DNA from: Candidatus Agathobaculum intestinipullorum
GTDB lineage: Bacteria > Bacillota > Clostridia > Oscillospirales > Butyricicoccaceae
NCBI GenBank assembly: GCA_019117485.1
Contig: DWZQ01000038.1
Location: 1-64,000 of the forward strand
Direction of reading: 5' to 3'
Length of the DNA stretch: 64,000 nucleotides
The position numbers and the translations under genes are program-made. The notes under the pieces are model-generated. The model was not told the DNA's origin. It searched no databases and was given only the letters and a program-made list of their open reading frames with translations. Below are positions 17,942 to 27,183 of the stretch, piece by piece; position 1 is the first letter of the stretch, and every line of letters begins with the position of its first letter.

Positions 17942-19330
17942 ATGATGGAAGCGTTCTCCAGAACGGTGACGGCCATCGACAACTGGATCTGGGGCTTGCC
18001 CATGATTGTGTTGCTGCTGGGTACGCACCTATTTATGACGGTGCGTACCGGTTTTATCCAGCGTAAAACCTTTACCGGTATTCGTCTTTCGGTCACGAAG
18101 GACCCGGATTCGCCCGGTGATGTTAGCCAGTTTCAGGCGCTGACCACTGCGCTTGCCTCCACTATTGGTACAGGCAACATCGTCGGCGTAGGAACAGCAA
18201 TTTACCTCGGTGGTCCGGGCGCGGTTCTGTGGTGCTGGCTGACCGGCGTATTCGGCATTGCGACCAAGTATGCGGAAAGCCTGATTGCGGTCAAGTACCG
18301 CGTGCAGACCAAGGACGGCCGCATGCAGGGCGGCGCCATGTATGCGCTCGAGCGTGGCCTGCATATGAAGTGGCTGGGAGTGACATTTGCGGCGCTGGCC
18401 ATGCTTGCTTCCTTTGGCATCGGGTGCGGTACGCAGATCAATGCAATTTCCGAAGTCATTCAGGGGAACAGCCCGATTTATATCCCACCGCTTGCTATTG
18501 GCATCGTGTTTGCGCTGATTACAGCGGTTGTTATCATCGGTGGTATCCAGTCGATTGCGATGGTGTGCGAAAAGCTGGTACCGTTCATGGCTGCGTTCTA
18601 TGTACTTGGCTGCCTGATCATTTTGGGCATCAACTGGGATTTTATCCTGCCCGCGTTGCAGGCTATTTTTACGCTGGCGTTCCAGCCGGGCGCCGTGGCA
18701 GGCGGTTTGGTCGGCGGCGGGTTGCGTATTGCGATGCAATATGGCGTTGCGCGCGGCCTGTTTTCCAATGAGTCCGGCCTTGGTTCGGCGCCGCTGGTGG
18801 CGAGCGCCGCGCAGACCCGCAATCCGGTGCGGCAGGCACTGGTATCCGCAACCGGCACATTCTGGGACACGGTTGTCGTCTGCCTGATGACCGGTCTGGT
18901 GCTGGTTACAACGATTATGAAAAACCCCGCTATCAACATGGACAGCATCGCAAACGGTGGCCAGATGACCACGGCCGCCTTTTCACAAATCCCGGTCATC
19001 GGCCCGCTGATTTTGGTAATTGGCATCATTACGTTTGCCTATTCGACCATCCTCGGTTGGTCGTATTATGGCGAGCGTTGCTGTGAATATCTGTTTGGCC
19101 GCAAGGGGATGCTGCCTTATAAGCTGGTGTTCATTGCGGTGATCGTGATTGGCCCTGTGCTGTCGCTTGATTTGGCGTGGACGGTGGCAAACATCCTCAA
19201 TGCGCTCATGGCCGTGCCGAACCTCATCGCAGTACTGCTGCTGAGCGGCGTCATTGCGTCCGAAACGCGGCATTACTTAAAAAATCTGGACGAGAAGGAT
19301 CAAACGGAAATCCCCATCGTCGATAAATAA
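17942..19330 (+). CDS. Sodium:alanine/glycine symporter (AGCS family)
   Basis: Integral membrane Na+-coupled amino-acid importer of 462 aa with about 10-11 helices. Family hallmarks are ALTTALASTIGTGNIVGVGTAI near residue 65, GGAMYALERGLHMKWLG near 125, and ARGLFSNESGLGSAPLVASAA near 270. Alanine and glycine are the known substrates of the family; which one is used here is not visible. ATG 17942 follows GGAAGGGA by 9 nt; the ATG at 17933 is too close to it. It stands alone between its leader terminator and a hairpin at 19383, so it is probably regulated by the leader. Confidence 0.9.
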   Translation: MMEAFSRTVTAIDNWIWGLPMIVLLLGTHLFMTVRTGFIQRKTFTGIRLSVTKDPDSPGDVSQFQALTTALASTIGTGNIVGVGTAIYLGGPGAVLWCWLTGVFGIATKYAESLIAVKYRVQTKDGRMQGGAMYALERGLHMKWLGVTFAALAMLASFGIGCGTQINAISEVIQGNSPIYIPPLAIGIVFALITAVVIIGGIQSIAMVCEKLVPFMAAFYVLGCLIILGINWDFILPALQAIFTLAFQPGAVAGGLVGGGLRIAMQYGVARGLFSNESGLGSAPLVASAAQTRNPVRQALVSATGTFWDTVVVCLMTGLVLVTTIMKNPAINMDSIANGGQMTTAAFSQIPVIGPLILVIGIITFAYSTILGWSYYGERCCEYLFGRKGMLPYKLVFIAVIVIGPVLSLDLAWTVANILNALMAVPNLIAVLLLSGVIASETRHYLKNLDEKDQTEIPIVDK

Positions 19331-19375
19331 GCGGATTGTCCATTCAAGGCATTGTTTAGCAGTGGATGCGGCAAA

Positions 19376-19430
19376 CAAAAAAGCCCCATTGCGGTCGCCA
19401 CGGTAGGCAGACGACTGCAATGGGGTTTTA
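19376..19430. terminator. Bidirectional terminator between symporter and M16 peptidase
   Basis: Stem CCCCATTGC/GCAATGGGG (19384-19426) with a 25-nt loop. The plus strand ends TTTTA, the minus strand TTTTTTG. It serves two convergent genes. Confidence 0.7.
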
Positions 19431-19437
19431 CGCATAT

Positions 19438-20688
19438 TTATTGCTGGAGCAGTGTGCGGTAGACTTCGGCGCGGTCGGGCTGTCCCACTACGGAGAGCGA
19501 AGCCTGCGTAAAATCAAACACGCGGCGCGCCAGCGCGAGCACATCCTCGGCGGTGACACGGTCGTAGGCGGCCAGCACCTGTTCCACAGCTGAGACCTGT
19601 CCGCGCAGCAGCTCACTCCTGCCGATGGTCATCATGCGGGTGCCGGTGCTTTCCAGCCCCATCAGCAGGTTGGTCTTGACCTGCTCGCGGCAGCGCGACA
19701 GTTCTTCGGCTGCGGGGCCATCTTCACAGAACTGGCGCAGTTCGCGCAGGATAAGTTCCAGAGCTTTTTGCTCGGTTTCCGGCCCCAAACCGGTGTAGAT
19801 GGACAACAGGCCGGTGTCCAGATGCGGTGTGGTGAAGGAATAGATCGAATAGCAAAGGCCGTTCTGCTCGCGCACACCTTGGAACAGGCGGGAGGACATA
19901 CCGCCGCCCAAAATCGAACTGAGCAGGTTCATGGCATAACGTTCCTCGGACAGCAGGGACACACCCGGGAAGGACAGGCACAGATGGTTTTGCTCGATGT
20001 CCTTTTCCCGCAGCAGCAGGCTGGGTTGATAGATCGCGGGGGTGATTTGATTGCGCCCCTCGCCCTGCATGTGGGAGAACAGCTCGGCAATGTAATCCAG
20101 ATCATCTTCGGTGAAGTGGCCGGAAACTGCAATCACGGTATCGGCCGGTCGGTAGTAGTGCTGCATGTAATCGTGCATGGCCTCGGAGTTGATGGCTTGC
20201 AGGGTTTCGGCTGTGCCAAGGATGGGGCGGCCGAGCGCAGAACCGGCGTAGCACTGTTCAAACAGCTTGTCGATGGCAACGTCCTCGGGGGAGTCCTCGT
20301 ACATGTCGATCTCCTCAAGTACGACGCCGCGCTCGAGATTGATGTCCTCCTGCGCAAAGCGGGAATGCATGAACATGTCCGCAAGGATGGAAATGCCGGT
20401 CTGCAAGCGCTTATCCAGCACCTTCATGTAATAGCAGGTGCATTCTTTGTCGGTGAAAGCGTTGGCCTGTCCGCCCAACGCGTCGATCGCGATAGCGATG
20501 TGTTGGGCGGAACGTTTTTCCGTGCCCTTGAAAATCATATGTTCGATAAAATGGGAAATGCCGCTCAGTGCGGCGGGTTCATACCGGCTGCCGTTGCCGA
20601 CCCAGATGCCGACCGATACCGTACGCACCGTGTCCAGCTTTTCTGAAATCAGGCGCACGCCGTTGGGGAGAACGCGTTTGACATACAT
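19438..20688 (-). CDS. M16-family zinc peptidase
   Basis: 416-aa processing-peptidase-like protein. The inverted zinc motif is H46-F-I-E49-H50 (HFIEH), and the distal Glu ligand lies in LERGVVLEEIDMYEDSPED near 120. The C-terminal half is the non-catalytic M16_C domain (SFPGVSLLSEERYAMNLLSSILGGGMSSRLFQ). Bacillota homologues (YmxG/MlpA) are cytoplasmic, with unclear substrates. It is third in a pyk-LCP-M16 run on the minus strand, with GAGGAAAG before the ATG at 20688. An 81-nt gap with a hairpin separates it from the LCP gene, which lies downstream in position but upstream in transcription. Confidence 0.9.
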   Translation of the reverse strand: MYVKRVLPNGVRLISEKLDTVRTVSVGIWVGNGSRYEPAALSGISHFIEHMIFKGTEKRSAQHIAIAIDALGGQANAFTDKECTCYYMKVLDKRLQTGISILADMFMHSRFAQEDINLERGVVLEEIDMYEDSPEDVAIDKLFEQCYAGSALGRPILGTAETLQAINSEAMHDYMQHYYRPADTVIAVSGHFTEDDLDYIAELFSHMQGEGRNQITPAIYQPSLLLREKDIEQNHLCLSFPGVSLLSEERYAMNLLSSILGGGMSSRLFQGVREQNGLCYSIYSFTTPHLDTGLLSIYTGLGPETEQKALELILRELRQFCEDGPAAEELSRCREQVKTNLLMGLESTGTRMMTIGRSELLRGQVSAVEQVLAAYDRVTAEDVLALARRVFDFTQASLSVVGQPDRAEVYRTLLQQ

Positions 20689-20723
20689 ACTGCTGCTTTC
20701 CTCTTTCTGTTCGGAATAGGGAA

Positions 20724-20751
20724 GGGGGTATGATCACAGTGTCATACCCCC
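20724..20751 (-). terminator. Hairpin between LCP and M16 genes
   Basis: Perfect 10-bp stem GGGGGTATGA/TCATACCCCC with an 8-nt loop. On the minus strand only CTTCCC follows, so it may be a weak terminator or an RNA-stability element rather than a full stop. Confidence 0.45.
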
Positions 20752-20769
20752 TGTCAGGATCATATCGGT

Positions 20770-21972
20770 TTAATAATACACCCGATCGCCGTTTTCGTCC
20801 AGATAGTATCGGTCGCCATCGGAGTCATAATAGTCGCCGGTCTCCGGGTCATAGCGGCCGCCCTCCTCGGCAAGCGAGGCGGGATCGACCGTTTCCTCAG
20901 AGGACGTATCATCGGTGCCGGCAGGGCCGGTGGGTGGTTCGTCAAAGTCCAGACCGCCCATCGGGCCGGTTGCGGTGTCTGTCTCGTCAGATGTTCCGCT
21001 ATCCGTCTCTGTGCCCGGATAGATATCGTTGTAAATGTATTGTTCGATGTGGTCAGCCGCCTGATCCAGATCATACAGGATGTATTCGCTGGACGCACCG
21101 TAGTAGTTCCATTCGCCATCAAGCGGTACGCGGACGTGCTCAATGGTTGGTACGCCACCCTTGACAGCGCCGACGATCAGCGGCGCCAGTTCGGTCGGGG
21201 AGAGCGAGGTCGTCACATAGGGGACAAGTTTCTGCATCAGGCCAATCAGTTCACTGGCGCTCATGGTTTGCACCTTGTTGAACATGGCTTCCATGACAAT
21301 ACCTTGCCGCTCCACGCGTCCCCAGTCGTCGCCGGTACCGCCCTTACGGATGCGGCCATAGCATAGTGCCTGTACGCCATTAAGCGTTTGCAGGCCGGTT
21401 TGTTCTACGCCTTCAAACTCCTGACCCTGTTCAATGCCGTAGTCACGGATGACACGGTTGAGTTCCAGCAGTTCCTCGGTCGTTTTCACGTCAATTTCCA
21501 CGCCGCCCAGCGCATCAATGATCTCCACCAGCTGCTCAAAGTTGACCGCAACATATTCCGTAATATCTGTGCCGAAATTTTCGTTGATCGTGCGGATGGC
21601 AAGGCTCGGGCCGCCAAGGAAGTAGGCGGCGTTGAGCTTGTCCTCGCCGTGACCGTCGATATTGACGAGCGAGTCGCGCATCAGGCTGGTCATCTTGATC
21701 TTGCCGCGGGTGTTGTCCACGGTCACAATCATCATGCAGTCCGAGTGGCTCTGGGTGTCGCCTTCGCGGGTATCCAGACCAAACAGTGCGATGTTTGTGA
21801 TGTTCTCATCCGCCTTGACACCGGCCGCCAGATCCTTGCCAAACAGCGAAGTGTCGTGGGTGTAGCCGAAGAACGAACGGTAGACATACAGCCCCAAGCA
21901 AAACAGGATGCTGAGCAGGACCAGAACGGTCAGTATGCGGATGAGTTTGCGCTGGAGGCGTTTTAACGACAT
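20770..21972 (-). CDS. LCP (LytR-CpsA-Psr) family cell-wall glycopolymer transferase
   Basis: 400-aa membrane-anchored enzyme of the family that attaches teichoic acid or capsule polymers to peptidoglycan outside the cell. One N-terminal helix (about residues 12-34) precedes the LCP domain (about 55-290) with conserved LFGLDTREGDTQSHSDCMMIVTVD, TSLMRDSL, KLNAAYFLGG and YGRIRKGGTGDDWGRVERQ, which hold the Arg and Asp residues for polyprenyl phosphate and metal. The C-terminal 80 residues are low-complexity and acidic, ending in YDPETGDYYDSDGDRYYLDE. It starts 4 nt after pyk ends, so the two are cotranscribed. Confidence 0.92.
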   Translation of the reverse strand: MSLKRLQRKLIRILTVLVLLSILFCLGLYVYRSFFGYTHDTSLFGKDLAAGVKADENITNIALFGLDTREGDTQSHSDCMMIVTVDNTRGKIKMTSLMRDSLVNIDGHGEDKLNAAYFLGGPSLAIRTINENFGTDITEYVAVNFEQLVEIIDALGGVEIDVKTTEELLELNRVIRDYGIEQGQEFEGVEQTGLQTLNGVQALCYGRIRKGGTGDDWGRVERQGIVMEAMFNKVQTMSASELIGLMQKLVPYVTTSLSPTELAPLIVGAVKGGVPTIEHVRVPLDGEWNYYGASSEYILYDLDQAADHIEQYIYNDIYPGTETDSGTSDETDTATGPMGGLDFDEPPTGPAGTDDTSSEETVDPASLAEEGGRYDPETGDYYDSDGDRYYLDENGDRVYY

Positions 21973-21976
21973 GGTA

Positions 21977-23443
21977 TCAATCCTGTACGATGTGCGCGAA
22001 CGACCGCTCGGTCAGCTGGTGCACGCGCAGGGTGTTGGTGTAGTTAACATGGCCGACCGGCATACCGGCGGTGATGGTGATGATGTCGCCGACACGTAGG
22101 TCAACGGCTTCAATGGCTGCCTGCTCGGACAGGTCATACAGCTCCGTACCGGAAGACGGATGACGGGAGACCATCACAGGGGTAACGCCCCAGGACATGC
22201 TCAGACGGTTGAAGGTCGTTGCGTTCGGCGTTGCCGCAATGATCGGCGCGCCCGGGCGGTAGGTCGATACCGCGCGCGCGGTTGAGCCGGACTCGGTGAA
22301 AGCGACGATGCACTTCGCGCCCAGATCAGCCGTGGTCGAGCAGGTCGCGTGCGAAATCGCCAGCGTCTTGAGGTCGCCGGAAACGTTCATGTTCTGGAAC
22401 TCCAGACGGGTCGCGCGGCGGCGGTCATAGTGGATGGTCTTTTCTGCATTGAGGGCGATCATGCTCATCGTCTGGACGGTCTCGACCGGGTACTTGCCGA
22501 CCGAGGTCTCGCCCGACAGCATGATGGCGCTCGTGCCGTCGTATACGGCGTTTGCAACGTCGGAAACCTCTGCGCGGGTCGGGCGTGGGTTCTTGGCCAT
22601 GCTTTCGAGCATCTGGGTCGCGGTTACGACGCGTTTGCCGCGCGAGATGCAGGTCTTGATTACGCACTTCTGGATCTCGGGCAGCTCTTCAAACGGAACC
22701 TCAACGCCGAGGTCGCCGCGGGCGACCATAACGCCGTTGGCCTCGTCGAGGATCTCCTGAATGTTGCGCACGCCTTCCATGTTCTCGATCTTGGCGATGA
22801 TCTCCACATCCTCCTGACCGTGGGCCTTGAGGATGGCCTTGATGTCGCGCACGTCCTGTGCCGAACGGGTGAACGAAGCGGCGATAAAGTCGATGCCCTG
22901 CGACAGGCCGAACTCGATGTCCGCGCGGTCCTTTTCGGAAACGAAGGGCATATTCAGCTTGATACCGGGTACGTTGATCGACTTGCGGTTGGACAGCGGG
23001 CCGCCGTTAAGCGCGCGGCAGACGATATCCGTGCCGTCCTTGATCTCGGTTACAGTGAAAGCAACAAGGCCGTCGTCAATCAGGATGCGGGTACCTACCT
23101 GCACATCCGCGGGCAGCCCCTCGTAGGTAATCGAAACGATCGTGTTGTCGCCTTCCACTTCGCGGGTGGTCAGGGTGAATTCCTGTCCCTCGACGATCTC
23201 GATCTTGCCGTCCTTGTAGGTTTTGGTGCGGATTTCAGGACCTTTCGTGTCCAGCATAATGCCGACCGGCAGGCCGAGCTCGGCGCGCGCGGCCTTGACC
23301 GCATCCATGCGTGCCTTGTGCTCTTCGTGCGAGCCGTGGCTGAAGTTCAGGCGGGCGACGTTCATGCCGGCCTTCATCATTTCGGGGAGTACCGCATCGG
23401 TCGCGGGGCCGAGGGTGCAGATAATTTTCGTTTTGCGCATCAT
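21977..23443 (-). CDS. pyk: Pyruvate kinase
   Basis: Cytoplasmic glycolytic enzyme converting phosphoenolpyruvate and ADP to pyruvate and ATP. It has 488 aa with the A/B/C domains only, so it lacks the extra C-terminal PEP-utiliser-like domain of many Bacillus enzymes. Visible motifs are KIICTLGPATD, MNVARLNFSHG, KGPEIRTK, the metal/substrate site IIAKIENMEGV, MVARGDLGVEVP and ATQMLESM. RBS AGAGGACGATAGG precedes ATG 23443. It has its own promoter at 23505-23533 and leads the pyk-LCP-M16 run. Confidence 0.97.
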   Translation of the reverse strand: MMRKTKIICTLGPATDAVLPEMMKAGMNVARLNFSHGSHEEHKARMDAVKAARAELGLPVGIMLDTKGPEIRTKTYKDGKIEIVEGQEFTLTTREVEGDNTIVSITYEGLPADVQVGTRILIDDGLVAFTVTEIKDGTDIVCRALNGGPLSNRKSINVPGIKLNMPFVSEKDRADIEFGLSQGIDFIAASFTRSAQDVRDIKAILKAHGQEDVEIIAKIENMEGVRNIQEILDEANGVMVARGDLGVEVPFEELPEIQKCVIKTCISRGKRVVTATQMLESMAKNPRPTRAEVSDVANAVYDGTSAIMLSGETSVGKYPVETVQTMSMIALNAEKTIHYDRRRATRLEFQNMNVSGDLKTLAISHATCSTTADLGAKCIVAFTESGSTARAVSTYRPGAPIIAATPNATTFNRLSMSWGVTPVMVSRHPSSGTELYDLSEQAAIEAVDLRVGDIITITAGMPVGHVNYTNTLRVHQLTERSFAHIVQD

Positions 23444-23504
23444 TTCCTATCGTCCTCTCTTGAGAATGTTTGATGTCCCACTCTGATATTTTTTTAACGG
23501 TTCT

Positions 23505-23533
23505 ATTTTAACAGTTTATCCGCCGGTTTGCAA
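23505..23533 (-). promoter_or_regulatory. Promoter of pyk
   Basis: Minus strand TTGCAA (23533-23528), 17-nt spacer, TAAAAT (23510-23505). Confidence 0.7.
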
Positions 23534-23601
23534 TCGCTGGCCGGAGGCGCTTTTCAATTTCATGCTTTTCGACAAAAAAGAGTGCACAGGTCGCAAACAT
23601 C

Positions 23602-23630
23602 TTGTGTTTTATGATACGGTCTTGTATAAT
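23602..23630 (+). promoter_or_regulatory. Promoter of the nucleotidyltransferase gene
   Basis: TTGTGT (23602-23607), 17-nt spacer, TATAAT (23625-23630), about 120 nt upstream of the start. Confidence 0.65.
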
Positions 23631-23749
23631 AATGAAGTATTCCTGATATTCAAACGGAATAAACCTGTAAAAAATCACCCATTTTTAGGGGAATAGGCTA
23701 CAGAATAATAATCGGTGGCATTGCTGCCGTGAAAAAGGAGAAATGCGCT

Positions 23750-24670
23750 ATGGCAAAGCCGGTTTTGGTGATTATGGCCGCGGGGATGGGTTCGCGCTAT
23801 GGCGGGCTGAAACAGATCGACCCGGTCGGGCCGAACGGACAGATCATTTTGGATTATTCACTGTATGATGCGCGCCGCGCGGGCTTTGAGCGGGTGGTGT
23901 TTATCATCCGTCCTGAGCTGCACGAGGCGTTTGAGCAGGCCATTGGCGGCAAGGCGCGGCAGAGCATGCAGGTAGATTATGTCTACCAGACGCTGGATAC
24001 ACTGCCCGAGGGACTGACGGCGCCGGAGGGCCGCGCCAAGCCGCTGGGCACGGCGCATGCGGTCTGGTGCGCGCGCAATGCGACCGCGGGTGCGCCGGTG
24101 GCCGTGATCAACGCGGATGACTTTTATGGTGCCGACGCGTTCCAAAAAATTTATGACTTCCTTTCTACCGCGCAAGACGATGAAAAGCGTCGCTACTGCA
24201 TGGTCGGCTACCGGGTTGAAAATACGCTGACGGAAAACGGCTCAGTCGCGCGCGGCGTATGCACGACGGATGAGAACGGCTTGCTGACCGAGATTCAGGA
24301 ACGCACCAAGATTTCGCGCACGGCGGATGGCCGCATTGTCTTTGCGGCGGAGGATGACGAGCCGGCGGGAGAGATACCGGAAGGTACGCTGGTTTCGCTC
24401 AACCTGTGGGGCTTTACGCCGTCCTTCCTGCCCTCGCTGGAGGATGGCCTGCGTCGTTTCTTCGTGGAAAAGCTGCCGCACAACCCGCTCAAGGCGGAGT
24501 ATTACCTGCCGTTTGCGGTGGATGAGCAGATTCAGTCCGGATGTGCGACGGCCAAAGTGCTCACCACGACCGCACGCTGGTTTGGCGTGACCTACCGGGA
24601 GGACAAACCGACCGTGTGTGCTGCCATTGCGGATATGACTGCGCAGGGCGAATATCCTGCCGATCTGTAA
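23750..24670 (+). CDS. Sugar nucleotidyltransferase (NTP-transferase domain)
   Basis: 306-aa GT-A-fold protein. The N-terminal VIMAAGMGSRYGGLKQIDPVG is the nucleotide-binding signature of sugar-1-phosphate nucleotidyltransferases, and VINADDFYGADAF near 120 holds the metal-binding Asp. No hexapeptide acyltransferase domain follows. The substrate cannot be read from the sequence, and no nucleotide-sugar pathway gene is adjacent. ATG 23750 has AAAGGAG 9 nt upstream; the in-frame GTG at 23729 lacks an RBS. The next gene starts 13 nt downstream and is probably cotranscribed. Confidence 0.82.
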   Translation: MAKPVLVIMAAGMGSRYGGLKQIDPVGPNGQIILDYSLYDARRAGFERVVFIIRPELHEAFEQAIGGKARQSMQVDYVYQTLDTLPEGLTAPEGRAKPLGTAHAVWCARNATAGAPVAVINADDFYGADAFQKIYDFLSTAQDDEKRRYCMVGYRVENTLTENGSVARGVCTTDENGLLTEIQERTKISRTADGRIVFAAEDDEPAGEIPEGTLVSLNLWGFTPSFLPSLEDGLRRFFVEKLPHNPLKAEYYLPFAVDEQIQSGCATAKVLTTTARWFGVTYREDKPTVCAAIADMTAQGEYPADL

Positions 24671-24683
24671 GCAAGGGGGCCAC

Positions 24684-25193
24684 ATGGATTTTTCAACGGA
24701 ATTTGTAGCGCTGCGCGACCGGCTGCAGCAGGGGCAGGATAAAGCGTTCCGCTCGGAGCACAATGTGTCGGTCGCAGGGCGTATGGCGGCGTTGATGAGC
24801 ACGTTTGACATCTCTGCGGAGCGTAAACTGCTCGGCATGATGCCGACCGGCACGTCGGGCCACGCGCACGAATACCGGCTGCTGTTTGCTGTGCCCACGT
24901 TGGATGAAGCGGCGCTGGCGGACTGGTGGGCGTATGCCCAGCAGGCCGAGCGGGAGATGGTACATCCCGATGCCCAGCATGAATTTTCTATCGTATCGGT
25001 CATTCTCGCGACGCAGGATATGTCGCGCGGCCTAACGAAAAAACTGCGCAGGTTGGCAGCCGGGCGGGAGTTTAAAAAAGAGGGCAGCGGCTGGTCGTCG
25101 GTGCGTATTGCGGCCGTCAACCTGTGTACGCGGGAGATAGCCACCAACCGCATGGGCGACACGCTCAGGAATGTTTTGCGCCCAATTGTGTAA
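24684..25193 (+). CDS. Conserved hypothetical protein
   Basis: 169 aa, soluble, no signal peptide. I do not recognise the family. It mixes helices (residues 1-40, 75-95) with a basic patch KKLRRLAAGREFKK near 125. AAGGGGG precedes ATG 24684, and it follows the nucleotidyltransferase gene by 13 nt. The shared operon suggests a linked function that the sequence does not show. Confidence 0.65.
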   Translation: MDFSTEFVALRDRLQQGQDKAFRSEHNVSVAGRMAALMSTFDISAERKLLGMMPTGTSGHAHEYRLLFAVPTLDEAALADWWAYAQQAEREMVHPDAQHEFSIVSVILATQDMSRGLTKKLRRLAAGREFKKEGSGWSSVRIAAVNLCTREIATNRMGDTLRNVLRPIV

Positions 25194-25201
25194 AATGACC
25201 C

Positions 25202-25230
25202 TTGCAAATGTGGTGGACATATGATATAGT
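25202..25230 (+). promoter_or_regulatory. Promoter of secG
   Basis: TTGCAA (25202-25207), 17-nt spacer, TATAGT (25225-25230). A 7-bp hairpin CGCGCTA/TAGCGCG lies at 25250-25268 in the leader. Confidence 0.7.
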
Positions 25231-25304
25231 ATCATGTACGCAATTATACCGCGCTATTGTATAGCGCGAGATAAAAGAAAATTTCAGTGGAGGGAATTGA
25301 TACT

Positions 25305-25541
25305 ATGACTACCGCACAAATCGCACTTTCGGTTGTAATGATCGTGGCCAGCCTGTTCCTGATCGTGGTTGTGCTGCTGCAGAGCGGCGCGCAGCAGGGT
25401 CTGGGCGCTATTTCCGGCGGCGCGGAGACGTTCTTCGGCGCGGGCAAGGCTTCGGCGGCGGACAAGATTTTCGCGCGTCTGACCTCGGTTGTCGGCGTGG
25501 TGTTCGTTATCGCTGCGCTCGTACTCAACTTGATCCACTGA
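25305..25541 (+). CDS. secG: Preprotein translocase subunit SecG
   Basis: 78-aa accessory subunit of the SecYEG channel. It has two membrane helices (about residues 5-25 and 55-75) joined by the typical Gly-rich loop QSGAQQGLGAISGGAETFFG. ATG 25305 has GGAGGGA 9 nt upstream. A short membrane-protein gene begins 1 nt after the stop. Confidence 0.93.
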   Translation: MTTAQIALSVVMIVASLFLIVVVLLQSGAQQGLGAISGGAETFFGAGKASAADKIFARLTSVVGVVFVIAALVLNLIH

Positions 25542-25542
25542 T

Positions 25543-25764
25543 ATGGAGACGGTGCAACGCGCGCTGTTGCTTGTGTTCGCGGTGCTGGCAGCGCTGACTG
25601 TGTTCCAGCAGATGCGGTATGGCATGCTTTGCGGCCGCGCGGAAGGGGAGGACCGTCAGGCCGACCCCAAGGCGAAAGCCTGCCGGCGGCGCGCAGTGTG
25701 CTGCGCGGTAGCGGCGGCGGTGTGTCTGGGCGTGAATATCGCGCTGGGCGCGCTGAATAAGTAA
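25543..25764 (+). CDS. Small membrane protein after secG
   Basis: 73 aa with two hydrophobic helices (about residues 6-25 and 50-70) separated by a charged, Cys-containing loop (GRAEGEDRQADPKAKACRRR). Family not recognised. It starts 1 nt after the secG stop without its own RBS, so it would depend on translational coupling. A strong terminator follows directly, which supports it being the last gene of the unit. Confidence 0.55.
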   Translation: METVQRALLLVFAVLAALTVFQQMRYGMLCGRAEGEDRQADPKAKACRRRAVCCAVAAAVCLGVNIALGALNK

Positions 25765-25803
25765 AAAAACAGGGCGTATCCTGGAGGATACGCCCTGTTT
25801 TTT
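25763..25803. terminator. Bidirectional terminator after the secG unit
   Basis: Perfect stem AAAAAACAGGGCGTATCC/GGATACGCCCTGTTTTTT with a 4-nt loop, serving both strands. Confidence 0.9.
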
Positions 25804-25812
25804 ATGTCTGGC

Positions 25813-27165
25813 TTAATATCCGTTTGCATGGTTATAGGCAACGCCCAGTGCGTTGGAGTTTTTAATCAGGATGTGCATGGCGACATAGGGGCCGATGCCG
25901 CACAGGAACATACCGACCAGATACCAAAGCAGCACGGTGGTGCCGTTTTCCTGAAACGCCATGCCGTACCGTGGCGCGTTCGCCGCCAGACGGTTGCCGA
26001 GGCTGTATTCCCAATACAATGCATAGAAACCGCAAGTGACGATGCTCAGCAGGATAAAGGCTAGCAGGCCGCCGGTTTTCTGCCCGTCCTGACGGCACAT
26101 GACGTTGACATCGCGGGCCAGGCTGTAAATGAAATACCAAGCGTAAATGCCGCAGGTGATGATGCTGAGCAGAATGTACATCAGTAGGCTGCGGTCGGTT
26201 TTGACCGGGCCGGTGACGACTGTGCCGTTTGCCGCGTACGCAGCCGATGCTGCGGAGGCAGTCTGCTGTGCGCGCTGCTGGGAATTTTGCTGCGCAGCCT
26301 CTTGTGCGCTTTTGAAGCCGTCGCCGATCGACGAGCAGGCGTCCTGCAATTCTTCGGCGGGGTTTTGCAGCAGGGATTCCGGCGAAGGTGCTTGACCGAT
26401 CATGTATAGCAGGGCATATACGCCGCCCAGCGACACGACCACGCCCAGCATATGGCTGAACATGTTAGAGTTGAACACTCCGAACGTGATCATGATGGAA
26501 ACCATGCGGATCAGCAGCAGCACCAGCACGACAACGCCGCCGGCCAGCGCGCCAAAGGTCAAAGCGCGGGTGTTTTCCTTCGTGCGCCGTAACGCGAGCA
26601 GCACCAGCATCACCGCGACCCACAGGTCGGCCAGTGCGTTGAGGACTAACATCAGCGTGTTGAAAACGATGAACAGCGGGAAGTATTCAAATATAATGGG
26701 GAGGTTCCGCAGCGCAGCAAAGCCAAGCTGCAATGTCTGGATGGCATAAACCGCAGCACATACCAGCGCAAAGATTTTCAGCACCAGTTCCAGCGAGTCA
26801 TTGTTACCGGAAGGGGCAGGCTGTTGGGACGGCGTGCTGTACTGGGGTGGCGCTTGATACTGCGGGGGAGGCGTATATTGTGGGGCGGCATCAGACTGCG
26901 GATCGTTTTGCGCACCCGGTTGTGCAGCCGGTTCTGGCTGCGGCTCCGGCTCTGGTGCAGGCGCAGGGTCGGGTTGGGATACAGGCTCCGGCGCGGGTGT
27001 AGGCTCAGGCTGGGGAGCCGGCTGTGGTTCGGGTTGGGGAATCGGCTGGGGTTCAGGCTGCGGCGGGGGCGAGGATTGGTTGCCCTCGGATTGCAGTGGT
27101 GCGCCGCAATTGTGGCAGAAATGGTCAGTATCGCCGACCTGTTTTCCGCAATTTGCACAGAACAT
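25813..27165 (-). CDS. Zinc-ribbon membrane protein with DUF4234-like C-terminus
   Basis: 450 aa. An N-terminal zinc ribbon MFCANCGKQVGDTDHFCHNCG (two CxxC pairs) is followed by a long Pro/Gln/Glu linker (about residues 30-115). Then come four to five helices (about 125-290), a Gln/Ala-rich loop (about 300-340) and a C-terminal pair of repeated helices: YILLSIITCGIYAWYFIYSLARDVN and FILLSIVTCGFYALYWEYSLGNRL, typical of DUF4234. Function unknown. ATG 27165 has GGGAG 8 nt upstream. The RBS lies at the end of the preceding DUF2752 gene, so the two form a small operon. Confidence 0.8.
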   Translation of the reverse strand: MFCANCGKQVGDTDHFCHNCGAPLQSEGNQSSPPPQPEPQPIPQPEPQPAPQPEPTPAPEPVSQPDPAPAPEPEPQPEPAAQPGAQNDPQSDAAPQYTPPPQYQAPPQYSTPSQQPAPSGNNDSLELVLKIFALVCAAVYAIQTLQLGFAALRNLPIIFEYFPLFIVFNTLMLVLNALADLWVAVMLVLLALRRTKENTRALTFGALAGGVVVLVLLLIRMVSIMITFGVFNSNMFSHMLGVVVSLGGVYALLYMIGQAPSPESLLQNPAEELQDACSSIGDGFKSAQEAAQQNSQQRAQQTASAASAAYAANGTVVTGPVKTDRSLLMYILLSIITCGIYAWYFIYSLARDVNVMCRQDGQKTGGLLAFILLSIVTCGFYALYWEYSLGNRLAANAPRYGMAFQENGTTVLLWYLVGMFLCGIGPYVAMHILIKNSNALGVAYNHANGY

Positions 27166-27183
27166 CTTTTTTTCTCCCTTCAT